From Acidimicrobiia bacterium (GTDB lineage Bacteria; Actinomycetota; Acidimicrobiia; IMCC26256; JAENVU01): a DNA stretch of 8,826 bases. A program made the position numbers and the translations under genes. The notes beneath the pieces were generated by a model. The model searched no databases, was not told the origin of the DNA, and saw only the letters and a program-made list of their open reading frames with translations. The stretch spans positions 1 to 8,826 of the forward strand of contig JANYLF010000226.1 of the NCBI GenBank assembly GCA_025357995.1, in the 5' to 3' direction. Within the stretch, counting starts at the first letter, position 1. Each line of letters opens with the position of its first letter. Below, piece by piece: positions 1 to 6,045 of this stretch.

Positions 1-510
1 CAGGTGCGTCACCGCGGCACGATCGGTGGTTCGGTCGCGCACGGCGACCCGGCCAGCGACTTGCCCGCCGTACTGCTGGCGCTCGACGCGGATTTCGTGA
101 TCCGCGGCAAGAGCGGCGAGCGCGTCGTGGCCGCCACCGACTTCTTCAGAGGGTTCCTCGAGACGGCCATCGCGCCCGACGAGTTGCTCACCGAGATTCG
201 GTTGCCCAAGACCGGAGCCAACAGCTTCTCGTACCAGAAGTTCAATCGGCGCGCGCAGGACTGGGCCATCGTCGGCGCGGTCGCGCTCAAGGCGAACGGC
301 ACCACCCGCGTGGGGCTGGTGAACATGGGGTCCACCCCGTTGCGCGCCACGGGTGTGGAAGCCGCGCTCGCGGACGGCGCATCAGTGACCGACGCCGCGA
401 ATATCGCCGCGGACGGTACGGAGCCATCGGCCGATATCAACGCCACTACCGAGTACCGCGCCCACCTGGCACGCGTGCTCACTCGCCGCGCCCTGGAGGC
501 AATTTCCTGA
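1..510 (+). CDS. coxM: Molybdenum hydroxylase FAD-binding (medium) subunit, CoxM-like, 3' part
   Basis: This is the C-terminal 169 residues of a FAD-binding medium subunit of the carbon monoxide dehydrogenase / xanthine dehydrogenase family; the 5' end is outside the window. The visible part opens in the second FAD-binding signature, RGTIGGSVAHGDPASD (about residues 5-20 of the fragment), which contacts the FAD pyrophosphate. It continues through the segment ending ELLTEIRLPK and the C-terminal CO_deh_flav_C-type domain (YQKFNRRAQDWAIVGAVALK, then GLVNMGSTPLRATGVEAAL). In this family the subunit passes electrons from the 2Fe-2S small subunit to an acceptor. The next two genes, a MocA-like cytidylyltransferase and CoxG, fit an aerobic CO dehydrogenase cluster. 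A different molybdenum hydroxylase remains possible because the large subunit is not visible. The stop TGA (508-510) overlaps the proposed CTG start of the next gene. Confidence 0.9.
   Translation, partial: QVRHRGTIGGSVAHGDPASDLPAVLLALDADFVIRGKSGERVVAATDFFRGFLETAIAPDELLTEIRLPKTGANSFSYQKFNRRAQDWAIVGAVALKANGTTRVGLVNMGSTPLRATGVEAALADGASVTDAANIAADGTEPSADINATTEYRAHLARVLTRRALEAIS
495..499 (+). promoter_or_regulatory. Ribosome binding site GGAGG that supports a CTG start
   Basis: A perfect GGAGG lies inside the last codons of the coxM-like gene and ends 7 bases before CTG at 507-509. No in-frame ATG, GTG or TTG lies at a suitable distance downstream of it. The first in-frame GTG is at 612, which would remove the nucleotide-binding loop of the protein. 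The site is therefore the main argument for placing the start of the cytidylyltransferase gene at 507. Confidence 0.65.
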
Positions 511-1097
511 GTCCGGTTGCGGTCGGGATCCTCGCGGCGGGGCGGGCCGAGCGATTCGGTGGGGGCAAGGTCCTCGCGGAGCTCGACGGGGTTCCGCTGG
601 TCCGACGAGCCGTGGACGCGGCGATGACGTCGGGTCTGCGGCCGGTGGTCACGGTCGTCGGGCCTCGGGCGGGGCGGATCGAACAGGTACTGCCGGCCGG
701 GGTCGATGTGGTGCAGGCGTTCGCGGCGCGCCGTGGGATTGCCCACAGTCTGCGCGCCCTGATTCGTGGGCTCGAGGGGTGGCGTCAAGTGGGGGCGGTG
801 TGCGTGGGCCTCGCCGACCAGCCCTTCGTCGGCCCGGACGCCTATCGCCGATTGGCCGCGGCCTACGATGCCGGCGCGACGTTCGCGGTCGCGACGTACA
901 AGGGTCAGCGTCACAATCCGGTGCTGATCGGCCGGGTTCATTGGCCGGCGGTCATGCGGTTGCGTGGCGATGTTGGTGCTCGATCCTTGATGGACGCGCT
1001 GGCCGTCGTCGAAGTGGACTGCGACAACACCGGTCGACCGGACGACGTCGACACCACCGAGGATCTGGCGCGGATGCAACGAGAGATGGAGAGCTGA
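507..1097 (+). CDS. mocA: MocA-like molybdenum cofactor cytidylyltransferase
   Basis: Members of this family join CTP to molybdopterin to make the cytosine dinucleotide cofactor used by CO dehydrogenases and related hydroxylases. From the CTG at 507 the product is 196 residues, close to the usual size of about 190-200. The nucleotidyltransferase signature GILAAGRAERFGGGK spans residues 7-21. SLRALIRGL is at 81-89, LADQPF (metal-binding Asp104) at 102-107, HNPVLIG at 136-142, GDVGARSL at 154-161 and DVDTTEDL at 180-187, all in family order. The AAG form of the first motif favours the CTP-using MocA type over GTP-using MobA, which usually has AGG. A start at GTG 612 would delete the signature loop, so the rare CTG start is preferred; it overlaps the coxM stop as CTGA. 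Context supports a role in maturing the hydroxylase encoded upstream. Substrate is inferred, not shown. Confidence 0.85.
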   Translation: MSPVAVGILAAGRAERFGGGKVLAELDGVPLVRRAVDAAMTSGLRPVVTVVGPRAGRIEQVLPAGVDVVQAFAARRGIAHSLRALIRGLEGWRQVGAVCVGLADQPFVGPDAYRRLAAAYDAGATFAVATYKGQRHNPVLIGRVHWPAVMRLRGDVGARSLMDALAVVEVDCDNTGRPDDVDTTEDLARMQREMES

Positions 1098-1868
1098 GTG
1101 GAGATCGAAGATTCCTTCCGGGTCGACCTGCCGGTGGACGACACGTGGCGCGTCCTGCTCGACATCGAGCGCATCGCGCCATGTCTTCCCGGCGCGCAGC
1201 TCCAAGAGATCGAGGGCGAGGAATACCGCGGGGTCGTGAAGGTGAAGGTCGGGCCGATCACCGCGCAGTACAAGGGCGCGGCTCATTTCGAGTCGCGTGA
1301 CGACACCACGCACACCGCCGTGATCGTCGGCAGCGGCCGCGACACACGAGGTCAAGGCAACGCGAGCGCCACGATCACGATGAACCTCGAACCCGACGGC
1401 ACGGGAACGAAGGTGAAGGTCTCGACCGATCTGTCGATTACCGGCAAGGTTGCGCAGTTCGGCCGAGGCGTAATGGCCGACGTGTCGGCGAAGTTGCTCG
1501 CGCAGTTTGTCGCGAACCTCGAACGCGACGTGCTCTCGGGTCCCATCGTGGATCTGAACGAGCCTGACGAGAACGCCGCCGATCCGGCATCGGTCGCGAC
1601 GAGTTCGACGACCGCGACGAACCCGGCCGGCGCCGATGTGAACGATCCCGCGTTGTCCGGCCCCGCGGGGAGCAACGGCACCAGCAAGGGAATGGCCGAC
1701 GGCGAGAGCACTACGGTGCGCAAGATCAACGCGCCGGAGGCCGCGCCGGTCGATCTGCTCGAGATGGGCGGCGGCTCCGTGATGAAGCGCCTCGCTCCGT
1801 TGGTGGGCGTGGGGTTCGCGCTCACGGTGCTGCTCTGGTTGCTGCGGAGGCGTCGGTCCGCGCGCTGA
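1098..1868 (+). CDS. coxG: CoxG-type SRPBCC protein with C-terminal membrane anchor
   Basis: The 256-residue product begins with a CoxG/SRPBCC lipid-binding fold (about residues 1-148). Family landmarks are LDIERIAPCLPGAQ (21-34), VKVGPITAQYKG (49-60) and LSITGKVAQFGRG (112-124). A low-complexity linker rich in Ala, Ser, Thr and Asp follows (about 150-205). Next comes a motif-like stretch with PVDLLEMGGGSVMKRLAP (217-234) and a hydrophobic helix (232-249) ending in RRRR. CoxG proteins associate CO dehydrogenase with the cytoplasmic membrane; work on the mycobacterial protein points to carrying menaquinone between membrane and enzyme. The GTG start directly abuts the preceding TGA, with GGAG at 1088-1091 six bases upstream. 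The gene closes the cox-like operon; 27 bases separate it from ruvC and no terminator is visible. The family call is strong. The partner is inferred from neighbours, since CoxG-like proteins also accompany other molybdenum hydroxylases. Confidence 0.9.
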   Translation: MEIEDSFRVDLPVDDTWRVLLDIERIAPCLPGAQLQEIEGEEYRGVVKVKVGPITAQYKGAAHFESRDDTTHTAVIVGSGRDTRGQGNASATITMNLEPDGTGTKVKVSTDLSITGKVAQFGRGVMADVSAKLLAQFVANLERDVLSGPIVDLNEPDENAADPASVATSSTTATNPAGADVNDPALSGPAGSNGTSKGMADGESTTVRKINAPEAAPVDLLEMGGGSVMKRLAPLVGVGFALTVLLWLLRRRRSAR

Positions 1869-1882
1869 GCGGCCGATTCCCC

Positions 1883-1888
1883 TAGGGT
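1883..1888 (+). promoter_or_regulatory. Candidate -10 element (TAGGGT) for leaderless ruvC transcription
   Basis: TAGGGT matches the actinobacterial -10 pattern TANNNT. It ends 7 bases before the GTG start of ruvC, the spacing expected if transcription starts on the first base of the start codon. No Shine-Dalgarno-like sequence lies between it and GTG. No good -35 element is visible 16-18 bases upstream, which is common for such promoters. Confidence 0.55.
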
Positions 1889-1906
1889 CGAACCCGTGTT
1901 CGACCC
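1885..1906 (+). promoter_or_regulatory. Candidate LexA operator (SOS box) over the ruvC start
   Basis: The two arms GGGTCGAAC (1885-1893) and GTTCGACCC (1898-1906) are perfect reverse complements separated by 4 bases. The core TCGAAC-N4-GTTCGA is identical to the mycobacterial form of the SOS box and fits the Bacillus-type GAAC-N4-GTTC pattern. It overlaps the -10 element and the GTG start at 1896, so bound LexA would block transcription initiation. In M. tuberculosis ruvC is a known member of the LexA regulon. Binding here is inferred from sequence. Confidence 0.8.
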
Positions 1907-2483
1907 TGCCGGCCCGGTTTTGGGCATCGACCCCGGCGTGTCCCGCTGCGGCTACGGCGCTGTCATCCGCGAGGGTGCGAATATCACCGCGGTCAGTTAC
2001 GGCGTGATCCGCACGTCGACGGCCGATCCGCTGCCGGAGCGCCTCGCGCAGCTGGCGGCGGAGCTGGCCGACTTGGTGGCCGAGCTCCGTCCCCGCGCGA
2101 TGGCTGTGGAGCGCGTGCTGTTTCAGAACAACGCACGCACCGCGATCTCCGTGGGCCAGGCGAGTGGCCTCGCCCTCGTGGCCGCCGCGCGCGTCGGCAT
2201 CCCGGTCGAGCAGTACAGCCCGAACGAGGTGAAGCTGGCGGTCGCCGGTCACGGCGGTGCCGACAAGGAGCAGGTGCAGTTGATGGTGACGCGGTTGTTA
2301 CGGCTCACCGAAGTGCCGCGCCCGCCCGATGCCGCCGACGCGCTCGCGTTGGCACTGTGTCACGAATGGTCGGGACCGATGCGCGCCCGCACGGCGGCGG
2401 CCACGGATCACATTGCCGACGTGACGCGCGTGAGTGGCTTCGACCGCGCCGTGGCTGCCGCGGTGGCTCGGGACGCCCGATGA
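1896..2483 (+). CDS. ruvC: Crossover junction endodeoxyribonuclease RuvC
   Basis: RuvC resolves Holliday junctions by symmetric nicking, working with RuvAB in recombinational repair. The 195-residue product has the RNase H-like fold motifs: VLGIDPGVSRCGYG (8-21, catalytic Asp12), MAVERVLFQNNARTAISVGQASG (69-91, catalytic Glu72), SPNEVKLAVAGHGGADKEQV (108-127), and PPDAADALALALCH (143-156, catalytic Asp145 and Asp148). All four acidic residues are present with family spacing. The C-terminus runs about 35 residues past the core as an Ala/Arg-rich tail. The GTG at 1896 places the first strand 8 residues in, as usual; a TTG at 1920 would start inside the first motif and lacks a ribosome binding site. 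The start is probably leaderless and lies within the LexA-type palindrome. Its TGA overlaps the ruvA ATG as ATGA. Confidence 0.96.
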   Translation: MFDPAGPVLGIDPGVSRCGYGAVIREGANITAVSYGVIRTSTADPLPERLAQLAAELADLVAELRPRAMAVERVLFQNNARTAISVGQASGLALVAAARVGIPVEQYSPNEVKLAVAGHGGADKEQVQLMVTRLLRLTEVPRPPDAADALALALCHEWSGPMRARTAAATDHIADVTRVSGFDRAVAAAVARDAR

Positions 2484-3070
2484 TCGGCTCGGTGCGCGGC
2501 ACGGTGTTGGAACGCACCCCAACGGGCGAGGTCCTCGTCGAGGTGGGTGGTGTGGGATATCGCTGTCTCGTGCCCATCAGCGCGGTTCCGCAACTCACGC
2601 CGGGCGGCGCGGCGTTCCTCATGACACACCTGCATGTGCGCGAAGACGCGATGACGCTGTACGGCTTCCCCACGCGCGACGAGCGAGACACGTTCGAGGT
2701 GCTCATCGTCACGAACGGTGTGGGACCGAAGTTGGCGCTGGCGATTCTCTCGGTGCATCCACCCGCAGCGTTGCGGCGCGTGGTCGCGGACGACGACATC
2801 GACTCGCTCTGTCTCGTTTCCGGGGTGGGCAAGCGCACCGCGCAGAAGCTGATGCTCGAACTCAAGGCCCGTCTCGATCTGCCCGATGTCGACCTGCGTG
2901 ACCTCGGCGACGGCGCGACGCCACCGGTACGGGCCGAGGTGCGGGCGGCGCTCACCGAGCTCGGTTACGCCCCGGACGAGGTGCGCGCCGTCTTGACCGA
3001 CTTGCCCGCCGACGGCGCCGTCGAAGACCTGCTGCGCGCCGCGCTCAAGCAACTCGCGGTGAAGGCATGA
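2480..3070 (+). CDS. ruvA: Holliday junction branch migration protein RuvA
   Basis: RuvA binds the four-way junction as a tetramer or octamer and loads the RuvB motors. The 196-residue product, a normal length, starts MIGSVRGTVLE, the typical RuvA N-terminus. Domain I is the OB fold (about 1-63), with GGVGYRCLVP and TLYGFPTRDERDTFE near its end. Domain II has two helix-hairpin-helix motifs, NGVGPKLALAIL (79-90) and SGVGKRTAQKLMLELK (114-129). An acidic linker (about 134-148) precedes domain III, a small RuvB-binding domain (EVRAALTELGYAPDEVRAVL, 153-172). The open frame extends upstream to 2357, but that part is inside ruvC and unlike RuvA. The ATG at 2480 overlaps the ruvC stop (ATGA), so the two are probably translationally coupled. 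A weak GGGA at 2470-2473 may serve as ribosome binding site. Confidence 0.96.
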   Translation: MIGSVRGTVLERTPTGEVLVEVGGVGYRCLVPISAVPQLTPGGAAFLMTHLHVREDAMTLYGFPTRDERDTFEVLIVTNGVGPKLALAILSVHPPAALRRVVADDDIDSLCLVSGVGKRTAQKLMLELKARLDLPDVDLRDLGDGATPPVRAEVRAALTELGYAPDEVRAVLTDLPADGAVEDLLRAALKQLAVKA

Positions 3071-3074
3071 TCCC

Positions 3075-4109
3075 ATGAGCCGGGAGGAGCTGCTGCACCC
3101 GAAGGCAGATCCGGTGGAGGCCGCGGAGGAGACCACGCTGCGGCCGCGTCGGTTGGGCGAGTTCGTCGGTCAGCCGCGCCTTACCGAGCATCTCGACATC
3201 GTGTTGCAAGCCGCGCGTCAACGTGGCCAGGCCGTCGACCATCTGTTGTTCGCGGGCCCGCCCGGCACGGGCAAGACATCGCTCGCGGCGATCGTCGCGG
3301 CCGAGATGGACGCGCACCTCCGAGTCACGAGTGGTCCGGCGCGCGAACGCGCCGGCCACCTCGCCGCGATCCTCACAAACCTCGACGACGGCGACGTCTT
3401 GTTCGTCGACGAGATCCATCGCCTCCCACGCGCGGTCGAAGAAGTGCTGTACCCCGCGATGGAAGACTTCCAGCTCGACATCGTGATCGGACGCGGCCCG
3501 TCAGCGCGCTCGATCCGGCTCGACCTGCCGCGCTTCACGCTCGTGGGCGCGACCACGCGCGCCGGTCTGATCACCGGACCCTTACGCGACCGCTTCGGCT
3601 TTGTGGCCCGCCTCGAGTACTACGAACCCGAAGATCTCCAGAAGATCGTGGTGCGCGCCGCGCGCATCCTCGGAGTGGAGATCGACGAGGACGGCGCGGG
3701 GGAGTTGGCCCGTCGAGCGCGCGGTACGCCGAGGATCGCCAATCGCCTCTTGAAGCGGGTGCGCGATTACGCCGAGGTCCGTTCCGACGGCACCGTGATC
3801 GGCAGCACCGCTCGCGCGGCACTCGAGGTGTTCGAGGTCGACGAGCGGGGTCTCGATCGCACCGACCGCGCCGTGCTCCACGCGCTGTGCGTGACGTTTG
3901 CCGGGAATCCCGTGGGTCTCGGCACCCTGGCCGTTGCGGTGAACGAAGAGCCCGACACGGTCGAAGACGTGTACGAACCGTTCCTCCTGAAGCAGGGGAT
4001 GTTGCAGCGCACGCCGCGGGGGCGGATCGCGACGGCGTCCGCCTTTGCCCATCTCGGTATCAATACGCCGCCCGGGTTGGCGACATTGTTCGAGAATTCA
4101 GGTCCTTGA
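3075..4109 (+). CDS. ruvB: Holliday junction branch migration helicase RuvB
   Basis: RuvB is the hexameric AAA+ ATPase that pumps DNA through the RuvA-bound junction. The 344-residue product is full length. After a short N-terminal segment with LRPRRLGEFVGQ (22-33) come Walker A GPPGTGKT (61-68), Walker B LFVDEIH (109-115), sensor 1 LVGATTR (156-162), the arginine-finger loop GPLRDRFG (168-175, Arg171) and sensor 2 GTPRIANRLLKRVRDYA (217-233). The C-terminal winged-helix domain has VNEEPDTVEDVYEPFLLKQG (289-308) and LQRTPRGRIAT (310-320). All catalytic residues are present. The start is 4 bases after the ruvA stop, with GAAGG at 3061-3065 as possible ribosome binding site. It should share the damage-responsive transcript that begins at ruvC. 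Confidence 0.97.
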   Translation: MSREELLHPKADPVEAAEETTLRPRRLGEFVGQPRLTEHLDIVLQAARQRGQAVDHLLFAGPPGTGKTSLAAIVAAEMDAHLRVTSGPARERAGHLAAILTNLDDGDVLFVDEIHRLPRAVEEVLYPAMEDFQLDIVIGRGPSARSIRLDLPRFTLVGATTRAGLITGPLRDRFGFVARLEYYEPEDLQKIVVRAARILGVEIDEDGAGELARRARGTPRIANRLLKRVRDYAEVRSDGTVIGSTARAALEVFEVDERGLDRTDRAVLHALCVTFAGNPVGLGTLAVAVNEEPDTVEDVYEPFLLKQGMLQRTPRGRIATASAFAHLGINTPPGLATLFENSGP

Positions 4110-4133
4110 TCGGGTCTGGCTAGGCCGACGCAC

Positions 4134-4139
4134 TAGTTT
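4134..4139 (+). promoter_or_regulatory. Possible -10 element (TAGTTT) upstream of yajC
   Basis: TAGTTT in the 41-base gap between ruvB and yajC fits the actinobacterial TANNNT pattern. Transcription starting 6-8 bases downstream would leave a leader of only a few bases before the ATG at 4151. The bases just before that ATG are pyrimidine-rich and contain no Shine-Dalgarno sequence, which favours a nearly leaderless mRNA. The spacing is less ideal than at ruvC and no -35 box is clear, so this is tentative. Confidence 0.35.
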
Positions 4140-4150
4140 CCCCTCCCGGC

Positions 4151-4477
4151 ATGCCTGTCTTTCTCGTTTACTTCGCGCTACTCGCGGTCCTGTTCTTTTT
4201 CCTGATCGTGCGCCCCCAACGCCGTCAGCTGGCGTCGCGCCGCGCGCTCATCGCCGCGGTCGAGGTGGGTGACGACGTGATCACCGCCGGTGGTATCTAC
4301 GGCACTATCCGCGCGATCGACGGTGATGTGCTCGAGGTCGAAATCGCCGACGGCGTGGTGATCACGCTGGCGCGCGAGGCCATTGCTCGTCGCCGCGGCG
4401 ACGAACCGGTGGCCGGTGCTTCGGAGTCGGGCACCTCGGAATCCGATACCCACGACGCTGCGAATCCGGAGGACTAG
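4151..4477 (+). CDS. yajC: Preprotein translocase subunit YajC
   Basis: YajC is a small single-span membrane protein that associates with SecDF and SecYEG. The 108-residue product has an N-terminal hydrophobic helix (about 2-20, rich in Phe and Leu) followed by RPQRRQ (21-26). The soluble domain shows the family signature GDDVITAGGIYGTIRAIDGD (40-59) and VVITLAREAIARR (68-80). The last 27 residues are acidic and low in hydrophobic content, with eight Asp/Glu and no Lys/Arg. The stop TAG at 4475-4477 shares its G with the GTG start of secD, so translation is probably coupled. The position directly before secD-secF is the usual one. Confidence 0.94.
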   Translation: MPVFLVYFALLAVLFFFLIVRPQRRQLASRRALIAAVEVGDDVITAGGIYGTIRAIDGDVLEVEIADGVVITLAREAIARRRGDEPVAGASESGTSESDTHDAANPED

Positions 4478-6045
4478 TGCGGCGCAACGCGTGGTATTTG
4501 GGTATCACTGTGGTCCTGATCGTCGGCACGTTCCTCGCGACGCTGATCGGCGGCAACTCGCCGGTTCTCGGTCTCGACCTCCAAGGCGGAATCGAAGTGC
4601 GGCTGCAACCGGTGGGGGCGGCCCGGAGTACCGCGGTGCTCGACAAAGCCGTCGACATCATTCGCAACCGGGTCAACGGCCTCGGCGTGGCCGAGACCGA
4701 GGTGAAGCGCGACGGGCAGCAGATCGTGGTCGACCTGCCCGGGGTCAAGGACCGCGACAAGGCTCGCCGCATCGTCGGCCAGACCGCGGAACTCCGGTTC
4801 CGCCCCGTGCTCGGATCGTTGGCCAATCCCTGCGGGATCACGAAAGCGCCCAAGTCATCGAAATCCTCGTCGACATCGTCCACGACTGCGTCCTCCACCT
4901 CCACCTCGTCCTCGTCAACGACGCTCGCGCCGTCATCCGGGCCAGGCAAGAGCGTTCGTGCGCCGGCCGCCGGCGCGTCGACCACCACGTCGAGTCTGCC
5001 GACTTCGGCGACCACTGTCGCGGCGAGTACGACTCCTACCACTGCGGCGCCACAGATCCCGCCGCTGACGCCACGAGATCAAGACAAGCGCGATGCGACC
5101 GTGATCCTGTGTGACCGCAAGGGCGGGACCCGCTACGAGTTGGGCCCCACGGCGTTGACCGGCAAGCTCGTGACGAGCGCGCGGGCCCAGTTCGACAGCG
5201 GCAACGGATGGATCGTTCTCATCGGGTTCAACTCCGAAGGGGCGACGAAGTTCAATGCGCTGGCGGCGTCGTTGTTCCCGAAGCACGGGGCCGTCGCGAT
5301 CGTGCTCGACGGTGTGGTGCAGTCGGCCCCGGTGTTCCAGACCGGGTCCTTCTCGGGAGATGTGCAGATCTCCGGGAGCTTCAGCCAGACCGAAGCCGAA
5401 GATCTTGCGACGGTCTTGAAGTTCGGGTCGCTGCCGGTGCAGCTCAAGCCGCTCACTACCACGAGCGTGTCGCCCACGTTGGGGAAGGACCAGCTCGACG
5501 CGGGACTCCTCGCGGGCATCATCGGCCTCGTGCTCGTCGCGCTGTACATGATCCTCTTCTACCGGCTACTCGGTGTGGTCGTGATCGTCGGTCTCACGTT
5601 GTCCGGGATGGCGGTGTACACGATCATCACCTTCCTCGGTGACAGCATCGGCCTCACGCTGACCCTTGCCGGTGTCGTCGGTTTGATCGTGTCGGTGGGT
5701 ATCACCGTCGACTCGTACGTCGTGTACTTCGAACGATTGAAGGACGAGGTACGCACCGGTCGTACGGTGCGCAGCTCGGTAGATCGCGGTTTCGTGCGCT
5801 CGTTCAAGACGATTCTGGCCGCGGACCTCGTCTCGCTCATCGCCGCCGTGATCCTCTACTGGCGTGCGATCGGTTCCGTGCAACAGTTCGCGTTCCTGCT
5901 CGGGCTCTCCACGATCCTCGACTTGTTGATCTCGTACTTCTTCATGCATCCCCTCGTGCAGCAGCTGGCGCGCAGTCGCCCGTTGGTCGCGACGAAGAAG
6001 GTCGGTATCGCCGCGGGACTCGACACGCCGGAGGCCACGGTATGA
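4477..6045 (+). CDS. secD: Protein translocase subunit SecD
   Basis: SecD, with SecF, uses the proton-motive force to help pull exported proteins through SecYEG. The 522-residue product has TM1 at about 7-24, then LGLDLQGGIEVRL (31-43). The large extracytoplasmic P1 region includes DIIRNRVNGLGVAE (60-73) and VVDLPGVKD (84-92). A Ser/Thr-rich insert occupies about 126-196, and P1 resumes at TRYELGPTALTGK (218-230), followed by GSLPVQLK (317-324). Five further membrane segments run from about 343 to 496. The conserved membrane motif VDSYVVYFERLKDE (411-424) carries Asp412, equivalent to the proton-relay Asp of the family. The only cysteines, 119 and 212, bracket the insert. The GTG start has GGAGG at 4468-4472, four bases away. 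The stop overlaps the secF ATG as ATGA. Confidence 0.96.
   Translation: MRRNAWYLGITVVLIVGTFLATLIGGNSPVLGLDLQGGIEVRLQPVGAARSTAVLDKAVDIIRNRVNGLGVAETEVKRDGQQIVVDLPGVKDRDKARRIVGQTAELRFRPVLGSLANPCGITKAPKSSKSSSTSSTTASSTSTSSSSTTLAPSSGPGKSVRAPAAGASTTTSSLPTSATTVAASTTPTTAAPQIPPLTPRDQDKRDATVILCDRKGGTRYELGPTALTGKLVTSARAQFDSGNGWIVLIGFNSEGATKFNALAASLFPKHGAVAIVLDGVVQSAPVFQTGSFSGDVQISGSFSQTEAEDLATVLKFGSLPVQLKPLTTTSVSPTLGKDQLDAGLLAGIIGLVLVALYMILFYRLLGVVVIVGLTLSGMAVYTIITFLGDSIGLTLTLAGVVGLIVSVGITVDSYVVYFERLKDEVRTGRTVRSSVDRGFVRSFKTILAADLVSLIAAVILYWRAIGSVQQFAFLLGLSTILDLLISYFFMHPLVQQLARSRPLVATKKVGIAAGLDTPEATV
4852..5064 (+). repeat. Low-complexity Ser/Thr-coding tract inside secD
   Basis: This in-frame stretch codes for SecD residues 126-196, a run dominated by Ser and Thr (for example SSKSSSTSSTTASSTSTSSS) that turns Ala/Pro-rich towards its end. 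At the DNA level it is a degenerate series of TCG, TCC, TCA, ACG and ACC codons. It is not an exact tandem repeat. It lies in the extracytoplasmic P1 domain and is probably a disordered loop of variable length. Confidence 0.75.

Noticed and set aside
612..1097. GTG 612 as the start of the MocA-like gene
   Set aside because: It would remove the LAAG nucleotide-binding loop encoded just upstream in the same frame, and there is no ribosome binding site before it.
1885..1906. Palindrome read as a Rho-independent terminator for the cox operon
   Set aside because: The arms are followed by coding sequence rather than a T tract and overlap the ruvC start; the LexA-box interpretation explains it better.
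9..2252. Very long open frame (747 codons) on the minus strand opposite coxM, mocA, coxG and ruvC
   Set aside because: It spans several well-supported plus-strand genes, reads as Arg/His/Asp-rich protein without recognisable domains, and is the expected shadow of strong third-position G/C bias.
2357..2479. N-terminal extension of RuvA back to ATG 2357
   Set aside because: The extra 41 residues are encoded inside ruvC in another frame and do not resemble RuvA; MIGSVRGTV at 2480 is the normal start.
5208..5642. Plus-strand overlapping open frame inside secD
   Set aside because: It lies entirely within conserved secD sequence in another frame and has an Arg-rich composition typical of out-of-frame translation.
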